A DNA stretch of 64,000 nt from G963663365 sp963663365. GTDB taxonomy: Bacteria > Hinthialibacterota > Hinthialibacteria > Hinthialibacterales > G963663365. Below, in pieces: positions 8,554 to 17,478 of this stretch; the stretch's first letter is position 1; each line of letters opens with the position of its first letter. Below the pieces are notes generated by a model, which worked only from the letters and a program-made list of their open reading frames with translations, had not been told where the DNA came from and searched no databases. Location of the stretch: the NCBI GenBank assembly GCA_963663365.2, contig CAXXIH010000001.1, forward strand, positions 434,001-498,000, read 5' to 3'. The position numbers and the translations under genes were made by a program.

Positions 8554-10608
8554 CTACTCGAATTCAAGTACTAAAACATTATGGATATTGAGCGAGCGGA
8601 TGGTTGCTGTCAGCGTGTTGCCGCTCCATGACCATGCAAGGCCGGTAGGTTCGGGAGCCAAATAGACACGTTCAGGTTTTGCCTGGCAGGGAATCTGAAC
8701 CGTAAAGGGGCCTGTTGGAGGCACGTTCTCAACAACATGGCGATGTGGCTCAAGTGAAGGGCTCGCACCTCGGTTCACAAAATGAGCTAACAAGCGGTTT
8801 TCTTTTCGGCGTAATGACATTTCTATGCAAGGTGAGCCATCGGTATGGCTAAGACCGTTACATTCCAGATTTTGAATTGTATCGGCAACGAATGAGCGAA
8901 TGCGCGGATAATGAGATTCCCAATAGCAATCGAACACTGGGCCATGAATAGCAGCGACCATTCCGCTCCCAACTTGATTATGCGTGACCGCCGGCGTTCC
9001 TGCTTTGTCAGTATGAGGATTTTGACCGGCATAAAGCGGTTTGAGTTCCATTGCAGTTGTCAGTGCGACGGGTTGCCATTCGCCGCCCACGGTCACAACT
9101 CCGCCATCCGCCGGGAGATACGATTGGCCGCGCGGATCACCCGCTGCCTTTACACCGGCCATCTCGGAAAAATCTTCTGCAGTATTTTTTCCTGACAACA
9201 AAAGCCGTCCACCGCTACGCACATAGGTATCGAGTTTATTCTTTAATTCTTCCGGCAAGTTCGTTTGTTCAGGTATTACGACCAAGGGGTAGTTGCCGAT
9301 ATTTTCCATAAGGGTGGTTTCATTCAGGATTTCGACGGGATAACCACATTCGAGGATTGCATGAAGCGCCCCCTCCATGGCGTTGTTGACACCGGCCATA
9401 TCATAAAGCGACCGGTTGTGAGCGTAATAATGGCTTTGGCTATGCAGCACCGCTACTTGAGGTACCGCCACTGTATGTTGGCTGTACTCCTGACGTGCAC
9501 GGCAGAAACGGGCAACTTCTGCAAAAATATCTTGATGCCAGCCTACCAGGTATCCGTTCCGCTGCGGTTGATTGTAGATAAATACCGCTCCGCCATTGGC
9601 CAAAACCTCGGAGACTTCTTGGCAGAGATGAACCGGTGTCTTCATGGTCCATCCTTGGTTGCCTGTACGTAAGAAAGACCATGCCATCAAATCCCAAGGC
9701 AGTCCCCGGCTGTCCAAAAATCTCGCTTCCGCGCAGGCTCGCTCACATCCGAATGATGGAGTGAAATCACCGCTTAAATAATCGACAGGAACCGTAATCG
9801 CATCGGGCTGACGTACGGAATACATCCAGTTGCTGCAAACCAGGCATGAAGGTTTCCGCTCTTTGACGGCTTTGGCGACCATCTCCACATGTTTTTCAAA
9901 TAAGCGGCGGTGAAAATCCGCCCATTCACGCCAATGGGGCTGGTCCGGTTTTGTAGGGATGTCTGGTATTCCGGTCTCTTTGGTGAATTGCTGTTTGCAT
10001 TCTTCACCGTAGCATGGATGTGATGCCCAATTTTCGCCATCGATCCAAAATCCATCGACATCGTAATTGTCGATGACCTCCAGCAATTGGGGGATCATAA
10101 ATTCCTTTGTATAGGCGCTAAATGCACATACATGTTGTTTGCTCTTGGTTCCGTCAGCGTTGGTCCTGGCCCACTCGGGGTGTTGGCGCAGGACGGCTTC
10201 ATCCCAAATTCCCGAGTAATGCACCGAGAGGGGAATACCCATGTCTCGTGTGACTTCACGCCATACTTTAAGTGCATCATTTACGATACCCGGTGATGGC
10301 GTTCCGATCTTGGTTGGATATCCGGTAACACCGGGATGGCCTTTACAGTCATATTGCACAAAGTCGGGTTTCACTTTTTGCAATTCTGTTTTGATATGTT
10401 CATAGGTTGTGAGTCTGCCCAGCTCCGTGTCGCCCATGTTGGCGTGAAGATCATAGTGGAGGCCGAAGAACGCGTTCTCATGCCAATTGTCGGATTGCGC
10501 AATACTCTCCTGCTGTGTCAAAACAGCTAAGGCAAAAATGACCGCTACATAAGCAAATCGCCTTAGGCAAGCGATTTGAGTGGTTTTTGTCTGCACTATT
10601 TCAATCAT
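8554..10608 (-). CDS. secreted GHL6/alpha-fucosidase-like glycosidase with beta-galactosidase trimerisation-type domain
   Basis: 684 residues with a Sec signal (YVAVIFALAVLTQQESIAQ). The catalytic barrel (about 45-400) shows the pattern of hypothetical glycosyl hydrolase 6 / GH29-like proteins: YSGIWD, HPEWARTNADG, DVDGFWIDGENW (187-194 region) and a Cys-rich CYGEECKQQF loop. A second domain (about 410-550, EILNETTL, YPLVVIPEQTNL, YVRSGGRLLLSG) matches the beta-galactosidase trimerisation fold, and a short C-terminal beta domain closes the chain. GGAG 7 bp before ATG supports the start. A substrate such as fucosides or galactosides is a guess from family resemblance. It is first in a two-gene minus-strand unit. 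Confidence 0.7.
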   Translation of the reverse strand: MIEIVQTKTTQIACLRRFAYVAVIFALAVLTQQESIAQSDNWHENAFFGLHYDLHANMGDTELGRLTTYEHIKTELQKVKPDFVQYDCKGHPGVTGYPTKIGTPSPGIVNDALKVWREVTRDMGIPLSVHYSGIWDEAVLRQHPEWARTNADGTKSKQHVCAFSAYTKEFMIPQLLEVIDNYDVDGFWIDGENWASHPCYGEECKQQFTKETGIPDIPTKPDQPHWREWADFHRRLFEKHVEMVAKAVKERKPSCLVCSNWMYSVRQPDAITVPVDYLSGDFTPSFGCERACAEARFLDSRGLPWDLMAWSFLRTGNQGWTMKTPVHLCQEVSEVLANGGAVFIYNQPQRNGYLVGWHQDIFAEVARFCRARQEYSQHTVAVPQVAVLHSQSHYYAHNRSLYDMAGVNNAMEGALHAILECGYPVEILNETTLMENIGNYPLVVIPEQTNLPEELKNKLDTYVRSGGRLLLSGKNTAEDFSEMAGVKAAGDPRGQSYLPADGGVVTVGGEWQPVALTTAMELKPLYAGQNPHTDKAGTPAVTHNQVGSGMVAAIHGPVFDCYWESHYPRIRSFVADTIQNLECNGLSHTDGSPCIEMSLRRKENRLLAHFVNRGASPSLEPHRHVVENVPPTGPFTVQIPCQAKPERVYLAPEPTGLAWSWSGNTLTATIRSLNIHNVLVLEFE

Positions 10609-10686
10609 TATTCTCTCCAGTCATGGGCAAAATCGTCTCTTTTCTACTCCATTTGGAAGGCCCCTGCAAGACGGTAGGTCTTTGGT

Positions 10687-10715
10687 TTAACTAAAGATGA
10701 AGATGTCCCTATACT
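10687..10715 (+). promoter_or_regulatory. candidate sigma-70-type promoter of the cupin gene
   Basis: TTAACT (10687-10692) and TATACT (10710-10715) are separated by 17 bp and match the -35/-10 consensus at 4 and 5 of 6 positions. Transcription would start near 10722, about 53 bp before the cupin ATG. This is pattern matching only. Confidence 0.35.
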
Positions 10716-10774
10716 TGGGATGCCGACTTGGATACCCGTTATGTCTGAGGATTCGAGGCGAAAGGAGCTGATTT

Positions 10775-11134
10775 ATGGGCGAAAAACGCTATGTAATCAA
10801 ACGTATAAATGAAGTTGAAAAAGAAAAGAGCACCTGTGGGTACCGGCATCGGCTGTTTAGCAAGGAAGACGAGACACCGGCGTTCTTTCACGTTGTGCGT
10901 ATTAATGGCTCAAAAGAGCACTACCACAAGCGTGCTACGGAGTTTTATTACGTGCTGGAAGGGCATGGTACCATGACAGTAGATGGGGATACGTTCCCGA
11001 TAGAACCGGGAACGATTGTGAAACTGGATCCTCTCTCAAAGCATTCTTCCGAAGGTGACCATTTGGTTCTGGTTGTGGGAATCCCGGATATTCTAGAAGA
11101 CGATATTTTCTTTCCCGATGAAGACAACGGGTAA
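10775..11134 (+). CDS. small cupin-domain protein
   Basis: The 119-residue single cupin has the usual motif 1 (HYHKRATEFYYVLEGHG, with the H-x-H...E ligand set) and motif 2 (PGTIVKLDPLSKHSS, with the last histidine). Such proteins bind a divalent metal and serve as isomerases, dioxygenases or sugar-binding sensors; the reaction cannot be told. There is no signal peptide. AAAGGAG 7 bp upstream makes the ATG at 10775 secure. The C-terminus is very acidic (EDDIFFPDEDNG). It stands alone, divergent from the 8554-10608 gene and 150 bp before the FkbM gene. Confidence 0.8.
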   Translation: MGEKRYVIKRINEVEKEKSTCGYRHRLFSKEDETPAFFHVVRINGSKEHYHKRATEFYYVLEGHGTMTVDGDTFPIEPGTIVKLDPLSKHSSEGDHLVLVVGIPDILEDDIFFPDEDNG

Positions 11135-11284
11135 ATTAACCGCCGCAGATGAGATTCCTGAGAGGCTGCCGGGACGACTTTTCGGATTTAACGACACGTG
11201 TTTGTTCGGAACAACGTTTATATTTTCCGGCTAAGGCATCTCAGTGAGTGTTGCGCCGGTATTTCAACATAGGAAATGAAATAG

Positions 11285-12190
11285 ATGTTGGCTCGTATCG
11301 CTGCCCTGATTGCCGCTCTTTTGGCACGCTCTGGATGCCTTTTGCGCGGGCTTGCACGGGTATCCTTTAAGGGGAAATCGCTGATTGTTAATCAGATGAC
11401 TTTGCCCCCACAGGAAGTGCAGTGCGAACGTGATGGCATTTCATACCGTCTCGAACTGAGCGACGATGTACAGCGTCTGATCTACTTCAATGTCTTTGAA
11501 CGGTCCGAACTGGCTGTGTTGTGGCGTCTATTGGATCGCTCTGATACGGAAAATCCGGTATGTGTCGATGCCGGAGCCAACGTCGGTTTTTATTCGCTGC
11601 AAATCGCCAATCGTTACCCAAAGAGTGTTGTGCATGCGTTTGAGCCGGATCCGGATGTTTATGAACGGCTTGTCAGCAATTGCGCATTGAATTCCTTTGG
11701 CGAGCGGATTTCTTGTCACCGGCTTGCGCTTTGCAGCACCGATGGTGAAGCGGATTTTCATCGCAGCAGCGCGGACCATACCGGATGGGGGAGTCTGACC
11801 CGTTTTGAGGACTTTGCCGGGCAGGTTGTGCCTGTCGAGACGATGCGTTTGGATCGTTTTATTCAAAATGAAAATATCTCTCATGTAGATCTTTTAAAAA
11901 TCGATGTTGAGGCCAATGAGTTCGATTTGTTAGCTGGAGCGCAAAATGCATTCGAGAACAAAGTTTTCGACTATATCCTGATCGAATTCAACGGCCCGCG
12001 CATGGCGCAAAAAGGAAAAACGTTCAGCGATTACACGGATTTCTTTGAGCGTTTCGGCTATACAATCTGCCCTAGACTCAATGGACCTTTGGTGGACAAA
12101 ATCCGGATGGGAACGATCGATCCTTCCGGCGTGTGCATTAATTTGCTCTTTGCGCCCCAAAACGATGCCGCCATAAAGGGACTGGATTGA
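11285..12190 (+). CDS. FkbM-family methyltransferase
   Basis: The 301-residue protein has a hydrophobic N-terminus (ARIAALIAALLA), possibly a membrane anchor, then a class I SAM-dependent methyltransferase fold. Motif I is VDAGANVGFYSLQIA (about 97-111), motif II is HAFEPDPDVYERL, and the FkbM signature LLKIDVEANEFDLLAGA lies near residue 200. FkbM enzymes typically O-methylate sugars or polyketides, so a glycan or cell-surface sugar acceptor is plausible here. It precedes the SIS-like gene by 39 bp on the same strand and probably heads a three-gene transcript. The ribosome-binding site (AGGA) is 11 bp away, so the exact start is less certain. Confidence 0.8.
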   Translation: MLARIAALIAALLARSGCLLRGLARVSFKGKSLIVNQMTLPPQEVQCERDGISYRLELSDDVQRLIYFNVFERSELAVLWRLLDRSDTENPVCVDAGANVGFYSLQIANRYPKSVVHAFEPDPDVYERLVSNCALNSFGERISCHRLALCSTDGEADFHRSSADHTGWGSLTRFEDFAGQVVPVETMRLDRFIQNENISHVDLLKIDVEANEFDLLAGAQNAFENKVFDYILIEFNGPRMAQKGKTFSDYTDFFERFGYTICPRLNGPLVDKIRMGTIDPSGVCINLLFAPQNDAAIKGLD

Positions 12191-12229
12191 CTCCTGCTTG
12201 TGTTATGCCGAGAGTGAGGATTTGACGCG

Positions 12230-13372
12230 ATGAAATATATACAAAGATTCTTCATCTTCGCATTTTCCCTGATGATTTCACTGGAATCGCAAGGTGGTTC
12301 TTATCTACAAAAGACAATTGAAGCATTAACACTATGTGAAGCGGAAATCCCTGCCATGCAGAAACCGGCCGATGAGGCGGCGGCGCGGCTGGCGGCCGGC
12401 GGCAATCTTTGGGCTGCCGGGCAGCAGTCTCTGGTCAGCGAACTTAGTGGCCGCGCGGGGGGCATGATGGCGATCCGGCCCCTTGGTGATCGAGTCCCGG
12501 ATAAGGCGGATGTTGTGCTTTGGGGGGCAACCGGAAATGACCGGATTTCGCCGACACTCGGCAATTCAGGCGCATTTGTGGTTTCGTTTGGGGATTCTGA
12601 TGTTTCTGACAATGACGCCTGTTTCGACAATCACGCCGATGAAACGGGTATCTCGCCGACTATGGCGAATCTTATTCCGGCATGGGCGTTCACGGGTGAA
12701 CTCGTCGCCGCACTCACACGTCAAAAAGTCTTCCCGGTTATGTATCAGACAATCGGCTTTTATGGGGGCTTTCAGCGCATCGACAAATATCAAAGGAAAG
12801 GAATTGTCTGGCACAATGACCTGGAACTTGCTCCTGTCGAGCCGGGGGTGTTGGGGGCTGAGTATCTGCAAGCCGTGAAAGGTCTCTTGCAACGGATCGA
12901 AACTGAAAAACGCAAAGATATAGACCTTGGGGGACAATGGATTCGCGACGCAAAAAAGAATGGTCATGATGTCCTTATGTACACGATGGGGCATTTCCCG
13001 CCCTATGAAGCCGAAGAAACCGCGATTGGAGAAGCCTTTGAAACCGGACGATGGAATTCGGGTTTTCGGCAAGAGCCGCCCGAACGTGAATTCGCTGAGG
13101 GAGATGTACTCATTCATATTGGGTACCAGCATCCTCCCTATGTGCTTCTTCAGCGTGCACGGAATATGAAAGCACGTGTGATCTATTTGGATATCCTTCA
13201 ACACCGCGACTACCGGGATGATCCGGGTGTGATCTGGATCGATCCGATGTGGTCTTGGGACGATGCTTGTGTGGAACTTAAAGGCTACGATATTCCTATA
13301 TTGCCTCCTTCTGGAATTGTGAACACGGCCATTGCTTGGGAATTTTATCGTCTACTGAAAAATGGTGAATGA
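12230..13372 (+). CDS. exported SIS-like (sugar isomerase) protein
   Basis: 380 residues with a signal peptide (YIQRFFIFAFSLMISLESQGG). The mature chain appears to contain two Rossmann/SIS-type halves. The first (about 30-130) has LAAGGNLWAAGQQSLVSELSGRAGGM and ADVVLWGATGNDR. The second (about 230-375) has VLMYTMGHF, DVLIHIGYQHPP, ARVIYLDI and GIVNTAIAWEFYRLL. SIS domains bind phosphosugars and normally sit in the cytoplasm, so a secreted version is unusual. Assignment rests on pattern and is moderate. The stop overlaps the next start as ATGA (13369-13372), indicating translational coupling with the glycosidase-like gene. Confidence 0.55.
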   Translation: MKYIQRFFIFAFSLMISLESQGGSYLQKTIEALTLCEAEIPAMQKPADEAAARLAAGGNLWAAGQQSLVSELSGRAGGMMAIRPLGDRVPDKADVVLWGATGNDRISPTLGNSGAFVVSFGDSDVSDNDACFDNHADETGISPTMANLIPAWAFTGELVAALTRQKVFPVMYQTIGFYGGFQRIDKYQRKGIVWHNDLELAPVEPGVLGAEYLQAVKGLLQRIETEKRKDIDLGGQWIRDAKKNGHDVLMYTMGHFPPYEAEETAIGEAFETGRWNSGFRQEPPEREFAEGDVLIHIGYQHPPYVLLQRARNMKARVIYLDILQHRDYRDDPGVIWIDPMWSWDDACVELKGYDIPILPPSGIVNTAIAWEFYRLLKNGE

Positions 13373-14607
13373 TAATGATCCGCTTCAAACAGAATCGTAC
13401 TATATTTTTATTCGCCTACACGTTGGTGTTTTCCGGATTACTGGTTTGCATTGGTGGTAACACAGGAATGGCGCAAGAAATTGAAACTGTGGATGAGGCC
13501 GTTGCCTGGCTTGAGAAGACATCCACGCGCCTGATCCGTGAAAGCCGCCGGGATATGCCCAATGGCATCTCCGCCTTCCCCCCTCAAGTGGGGATTGGCT
13601 ACGAGGCATTCTGGTTGCGTGACTATGCCTACATGCTGGAAGGCAACATCAGCGCATTTACCGACCAAGAGTTGAAAGATGCCTGCCGGTTTTTTGTGGA
13701 TGGAATCCGCGAGGACGGCGCGGGTGTCGATTGCATCAAATACGATGGGACACCTATTTATATGCCCGGATATGGTTCGATGGGGACCAATCCGGTTACT
13801 GACGGTTCACCGTTTACTGTGGAGGTGGCTTACTACACCTATCGCAAAACACAGGATAAGCAATTACTGCTGGATATTGTGGACCGGTTGATTCTGACGA
13901 TGAATGCGTGCCCACGTAACCCTGCAAATGGTCTGGTGCATATCGATTCGGAAACTGAATGGGACCGTTGCCCCTATGGATTCACTGATACGGTTCGCAA
14001 AAAAGGAGATGTTTTTTTTAGTAGTCTGCTTTTTGTCCGTGCGAGCCGCTATCTATCTGAATTGCTGGATGTCTTTGGAAGAACAGATGAAAGCCAGGCT
14101 TGGCTCAAGGAAGCGGAGCAGGTGCAAGCATCTATTCTGTCCACATTTTGGGATGAGGAACAGTCTCTTTTCCGTGCGGCGACTGTCCAATGCCGGGAGC
14201 CTGACATTTGGGGATCCGCGTTTGCTGTTTTTTTAGGGATCGCAACAAAAAATCAAGCAATTAAGATCGCAGAATACTTTGCTCATCATTATGATGAGAT
14301 CGTGGATAAAGGTCAGATTCGCCATACGCCGGGCGGTGTGTATTGGGAGGTGGCCGGAACTCGCGACCAATATCAAAATGGTGCGTACTGGGCCACACCG
14401 GCGGGATGGTTTGTTTATACGCTGGATCTTGCCGACTCGGAATTGGCCGATCATACGATCCTTGATCTAGTACGCGACATGAAGCAACGGAATTGCCCCG
14501 AATGGGTATTCGGCAACCACGCGCAGCTACCGGGCTACAATGCCAGTGCGTCGTTGCCTTTGGCGGGCATAAAAACACTCTTGGCACACCGTAAGAGCGC
14601 GCAATAA
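13369..14607 (+). CDS. secreted alpha/alpha-toroid glycosidase-like protein
   Basis: About 412 residues. The ATG at 13369 overlaps the previous stop, and a second ATG at 13375 is equally possible. A signal peptide (NRTIFLFAYTLVFSGLLVCIGG, ending near GMAQ) precedes an all-helical chain with repeated W/Y/D-rich turns: GYEAFWLRDYAYMLEG, DGSPFTVEVAYYTYRK, YGFTDTVRKKGDVFFSS, DIWGSAFAVFLGIA and NGAYWATPAGWFVYTL. This is the (alpha/alpha)6-barrel pattern of GH15/GH65/GH127-type enzymes; the WLRD and GDVFF acidic residues are candidate catalytic or substrate-binding positions. The precise family is not recognised. It ends the FkbM/SIS/glycosidase unit. Confidence 0.65.
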   Translation: MIMIRFKQNRTIFLFAYTLVFSGLLVCIGGNTGMAQEIETVDEAVAWLEKTSTRLIRESRRDMPNGISAFPPQVGIGYEAFWLRDYAYMLEGNISAFTDQELKDACRFFVDGIREDGAGVDCIKYDGTPIYMPGYGSMGTNPVTDGSPFTVEVAYYTYRKTQDKQLLLDIVDRLILTMNACPRNPANGLVHIDSETEWDRCPYGFTDTVRKKGDVFFSSLLFVRASRYLSELLDVFGRTDESQAWLKEAEQVQASILSTFWDEEQSLFRAATVQCREPDIWGSAFAVFLGIATKNQAIKIAEYFAHHYDEIVDKGQIRHTPGGVYWEVAGTRDQYQNGAYWATPAGWFVYTLDLADSELADHTILDLVRDMKQRNCPEWVFGNHAQLPGYNASASLPLAGIKTLLAHRKSAQ

Positions 14608-14637
14608 CCATCCCCGCCTTCAAGCCGGTCAATCAAC

Positions 14638-14655
14638 TTTCTTTACGTAAAGAAA
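14638..14655. terminator. AT-rich perfect palindrome between converging genes
   Basis: TTTCTTTACGTAAAGAAA is a perfect 18-bp palindrome between the stop of the 13369-14607 gene and the stop of infA. It could fold on either strand and end transcription from both sides, but the stem is AT-rich and has no real hairpin loop, so support is weak. Confidence 0.3.
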
Positions 14656-14674
14656 AAATGTTGGGCTACCTGAA

Positions 14675-14896
14675 TTAACGGTAGCGGTGGGTGATACGGC
14701 CTTTGGTCAGATCGTAGGGGGAGACTTCTACCGTCACACGGTCGCCCAAAGCGACACGAATATAGTTGCGGCGCATCTTTCCGCTGAGATGGGCTAGGAC
14801 TTCATGGTCAGCATTCTCAACCTTCACCTTAAACATCGTGTTGGGGAGAACCTCAATGACCGTCCCTTCAAGTTCTATGGCATCACCTTTTGCCAT
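14675..14896 (-). CDS. infA: translation initiation factor IF-1
   Basis: The 73-residue protein matches bacterial IF-1 along its whole length: KGDAIELEGTVIEVLPN, FKVKVENADHEVLAHLSGK, MRRNYIRVALGDRVTVEVSPYDLTKGRI and a final THRYR. It is a single S1/OB-fold domain that binds the 30S A site and assists initiation with IF-2 and IF-3. The usual ribosomal neighbours (rpmJ, rpsM) are absent, so the gene is isolated here. The 5' leader contains a 6-bp stem-loop, and the nearest GGAG is about 13 bp before the ATG. Confidence 0.97.
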   Translation of the reverse strand: MAKGDAIELEGTVIEVLPNTMFKVKVENADHEVLAHLSGKMRRNYIRVALGDRVTVEVSPYDLTKGRITHRYR

Positions 14897-15227
14897 GCTC
14901 GTGCAATTTCTCCTTTGCTTCCCAGCTTATAACTGGGAACATGGTATTCTGCGGTTACACTCGGCTTTGCATGGAGGGCCACTGCTTCGACCGATGAAAC
15001 ACAAACGAAAAGCGGCGCTTGCGCCACTCGTACCCCGCAAACCCTAAGAGTATGGTGGGCTGGACCGCCTCACACAAGGTCTTGGGGGTTTATTTTTTCT
15101 CCCTTTTGGCTTTGGGTGGTTTGGGGCGGTCTTTGGGGCGGGATACCATCTACTCGTACGTCCACCGGATGGTCCGGTGTGCTGGGACTTCCCTGTGATT
15201 ACTCGGTGTTAAAAAAGGATTGAGAAA
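14897..15227. other. 331-bp gap between infA and CIA30 gene: hairpins and G-rich repeats, no recognised RNA gene
   Basis: The gap separates divergent genes. Visible elements are a stem-loop TCCCAG/CTGGGA (14920-14925 with 14933-14938) in the infA leader, and GGCGC-TT-GCGCC (15014-15025). A G-rich stretch around 15110-15151 contains TTTGGGGCGG twice in 12-bp register, and a 7-bp hairpin CACCGGA-TGG-TCCGGTG lies at 15163-15179, 48 bp before the CIA30 start. I looked for tRNA, SRP, 6S, RNase P and tmRNA signatures and found none. Confidence 0.5.
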
Positions 15228-15896
15228 ATGTTTCCAAGTCCAAAGGGCTCCATAATCGGAGCGAATCCCAGGTTGTCATCTTTGGTAGATACACTGGGGC
15301 AGATCGTCATTTTCGCGCTCGTGATCTGCCTGTTCTATGCAGGAGGATGTATGTCAATGAATGCCCAACAGAATGAAATAGCCGATCTGATGATTTTCGA
15401 TTTCAACGATGATCGGCAGGTTGAGAAGTGGCGGACGATCAATGACACCGTCATGGGCGGAGTCTCCAGCAGTAGCTTTGTTGAAGTGGACTCGGGGCAC
15501 GCAAGATTCACAGGAACGGTATCCCTAGAAAATAACGGTGGATTCGCCTCTGTGCGTTCACAGCCCATCTCTCAGAACCTGAGTGAATGTGACGGTCTGA
15601 TGATACGTGTGAAAGGCGATGGGCAAGCATACAAATTCTCTTTGAAGCTGGACCAAAATTTTGACGGGGTGCTTTATCAACACAAATTTCTTACTGTAAG
15701 AGATAATTGGATCGAAATTACTTTGCCATTTAAGGACTTTGTTCCTACGTATCGCGGCAGAGTCCTGGACGATGTTTCTCCGATTGACGCCGCGCAGATC
15801 CAAACCTTGGGTTTGATGATTTCAGAAAAACAAGAAGGCCCTTTCGTTTTAGATGTCGCTTGGATCAAAGGAATAAAATCGGCTTCCGGCGGCTAG
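15228..15896 (+). CDS. CIA30-family lipoprotein
   Basis: The 222-residue protein has a long N-region, a hydrophobic segment (IVIFALVICLFYAGGC) and a lipobox ending in AGGC, so it is probably lipid-anchored. The rest is a CIA30 (NDUFAF1-like) galactose-binding-like beta-sandwich: DFNDDRQVEKWRTINDTVMGG, the FTGTVSLENNGGFAS signature, IRVKGDGQAYKFSL and a final LGLMISEKQEGPFVLDV. In bacteria such domains accompany carbohydrate-related proteins, and their exact role is unsettled. It stands alone between infA and the 15966 gene. Confidence 0.8.
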   Translation: MFPSPKGSIIGANPRLSSLVDTLGQIVIFALVICLFYAGGCMSMNAQQNEIADLMIFDFNDDRQVEKWRTINDTVMGGVSSSSFVEVDSGHARFTGTVSLENNGGFASVRSQPISQNLSECDGLMIRVKGDGQAYKFSLKLDQNFDGVLYQHKFLTVRDNWIEITLPFKDFVPTYRGRVLDDVSPIDAAQIQTLGLMISEKQEGPFVLDVAWIKGIKSASGG

Positions 15897-15965
15897 GTTT
15901 TACATGCCCCATAGCCTGACAAAACGGCTGGGCGGACAGTCCGAGAATCTGCTATTCTGGCCGTT

Positions 15966-17309
15966 ATGAATAAGGCGTACCCACGACTTATCGTATCAGG
16001 CATGTTTTTGGGGATTGCCATTTTGCTGGTTGTGACCGGCAAACCGATGGTTGGCGCGGCTTCCGGCGATGCGTATCCTCCTCCAACCCTGTCTCAAATC
16101 GCCGATCTGTTGGAAACGGACCTGGCGGAGCGCTTTTTGATCGAGGGGCATGTTCCACCTAAACGGCGGCCGCCATCCGATGCGGTTCCCTTTGTTTCCT
16201 ACAACATGCCCGATAATGCCTATATGACCGGCATGTATTTGGCCGACCAGACCTACCGTTGGCTGGCGGCACAGGACCCAGAAGCCAAGCGCCTCGCCCA
16301 AGATGCCTGCACGGCTTTGCATACCTTGATCGCAGTGACCGGCAAACCGGGGCTTTTTGCCCGTGCGTTCATGCCCTGGGACATGCCTTATCAAGACGAT
16401 GGTGAATGGCACAAGTCCGCCGATGGCAAGTACCGCTGGCGCGGTGATGTCTCCAGCGATCAAGTAGATGGCTACATGTATGGTTGCAGCGTTTATGCCG
16501 CCCACTTGGCATCAGAAGCGGAAATCAAACGCATGGCTTTGGATTGCGTGGCGATCTGTGATCACATCGAAAACCATGGCATGCATATTGAAGATGTGGA
16601 TAACGAGCCGACGCAGTGGGGGCACTATGAGCCGGAGTATGTAAAACGCCGCGAGCCCATGAATGCGTTGTTGTGGTTACAGCATTTAAAGATTGCCGCG
16701 CAGCTATCCGGTGATCCCAAACAAGAGGAGCGTTACCGGCATTATGCGCTCGATGAAGGCTACGCCAAGATTGCTGCTGATGCTCATTTGGCCGGCGGAC
16801 CGGGATTGGATGGCCGCATTAACTTTTCCGATACGGTATTAATTTTCCTGGCTTACGAACCTCTGTTGCGTCTTGAAAAGGATCCGGTTCTTCGGGAAAT
16901 GTATCTTGCGAGCCTCGAACGTTCGTGGGAATCGATGCGTCCTCTTCACAATCCCTTTTTTACCTATTTATATATGCAAGCCACCGGCAAACGAGATAAA
17001 GCGATTCTAAACGAAGTAAAAGATAATCTGGCCTCATTCACATTCGACATTCATTGGAACAGTGATACACGTGAAACTTACGCAAAGCGGTTCCAGTTGG
17101 ATTTAACGCCGCAGCCAAAATTCCCCAAGCCCAAACGGGGTGAAGTTGTGCCCTATGAATGGCGGTCGAAAACATGGTCGTTGTTGGTCCAAAATCCCTA
17201 CAACGAGATGGCGCAGGAAGTCCCCCGTCCGGATAGTGGGATGGAATATACCGGGCTCCATTGGACAATCAGTTATTGGCTTGGACGTGCGGAAGGGCTG
17301 CTTAAATGA
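15966..17309 (+). CDS. secreted alpha-toroid hypothetical protein
   Basis: 447 residues with a signal peptide (SGMFLGIAILLVVTGKPMVGAAS). The mature part is helical with aromatic/acidic turns (FVSYNMPDNAYMTGMYLADQ, YRWRGDVSSDQVDGYMYG, GPGLDGRINFSDTV, DSGMEYTGLHWTISYWLGR), the look of an (alpha/alpha) toroid glycosidase or lyase scaffold. I do not recognise the family. A TATTCT hexamer at 15953-15958 ends only 7 bp before the ATG, so the transcript could be leaderless or nearly so. It is 69 bp after the CIA30 gene and 169 bp before the CBM9/TIM-barrel gene on the same strand. Confidence 0.6.
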   Translation: MNKAYPRLIVSGMFLGIAILLVVTGKPMVGAASGDAYPPPTLSQIADLLETDLAERFLIEGHVPPKRRPPSDAVPFVSYNMPDNAYMTGMYLADQTYRWLAAQDPEAKRLAQDACTALHTLIAVTGKPGLFARAFMPWDMPYQDDGEWHKSADGKYRWRGDVSSDQVDGYMYGCSVYAAHLASEAEIKRMALDCVAICDHIENHGMHIEDVDNEPTQWGHYEPEYVKRREPMNALLWLQHLKIAAQLSGDPKQEERYRHYALDEGYAKIAADAHLAGGPGLDGRINFSDTVLIFLAYEPLLRLEKDPVLREMYLASLERSWESMRPLHNPFFTYLYMQATGKRDKAILNEVKDNLASFTFDIHWNSDTRETYAKRFQLDLTPQPKFPKPKRGEVVPYEWRSKTWSLLVQNPYNEMAQEVPRPDSGMEYTGLHWTISYWLGRAEGLLK

Positions 17310-17478
17310 GCAGTGAGCATCGTCGCGGAACTCCTTTCATGACTGTCCACAATTTTCTGATTTTATGAATACTGATGTCCATGTATAAAAAGACTTTTCG
17401 TTTTGCCGGTGCGGATTACATGATTGGTGACCCGCATTGCTTGGCCGCCGACTGAAATTAAAGTAAGGAAGAATCGAA

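Noticed and set aside
12566..13204. 212-codon minus-strand frame
   Set aside because: It lies entirely opposite the SIS-like gene, which has a signal peptide and a coupled downstream start.
14939..15227. tmRNA, SRP RNA, 6S or RNase P gene
   Set aside because: A TTCGAC motif at 14992 suggested tmRNA, but no tag frame, no 3' CCA-type tRNA-like end and too little room before the next gene.
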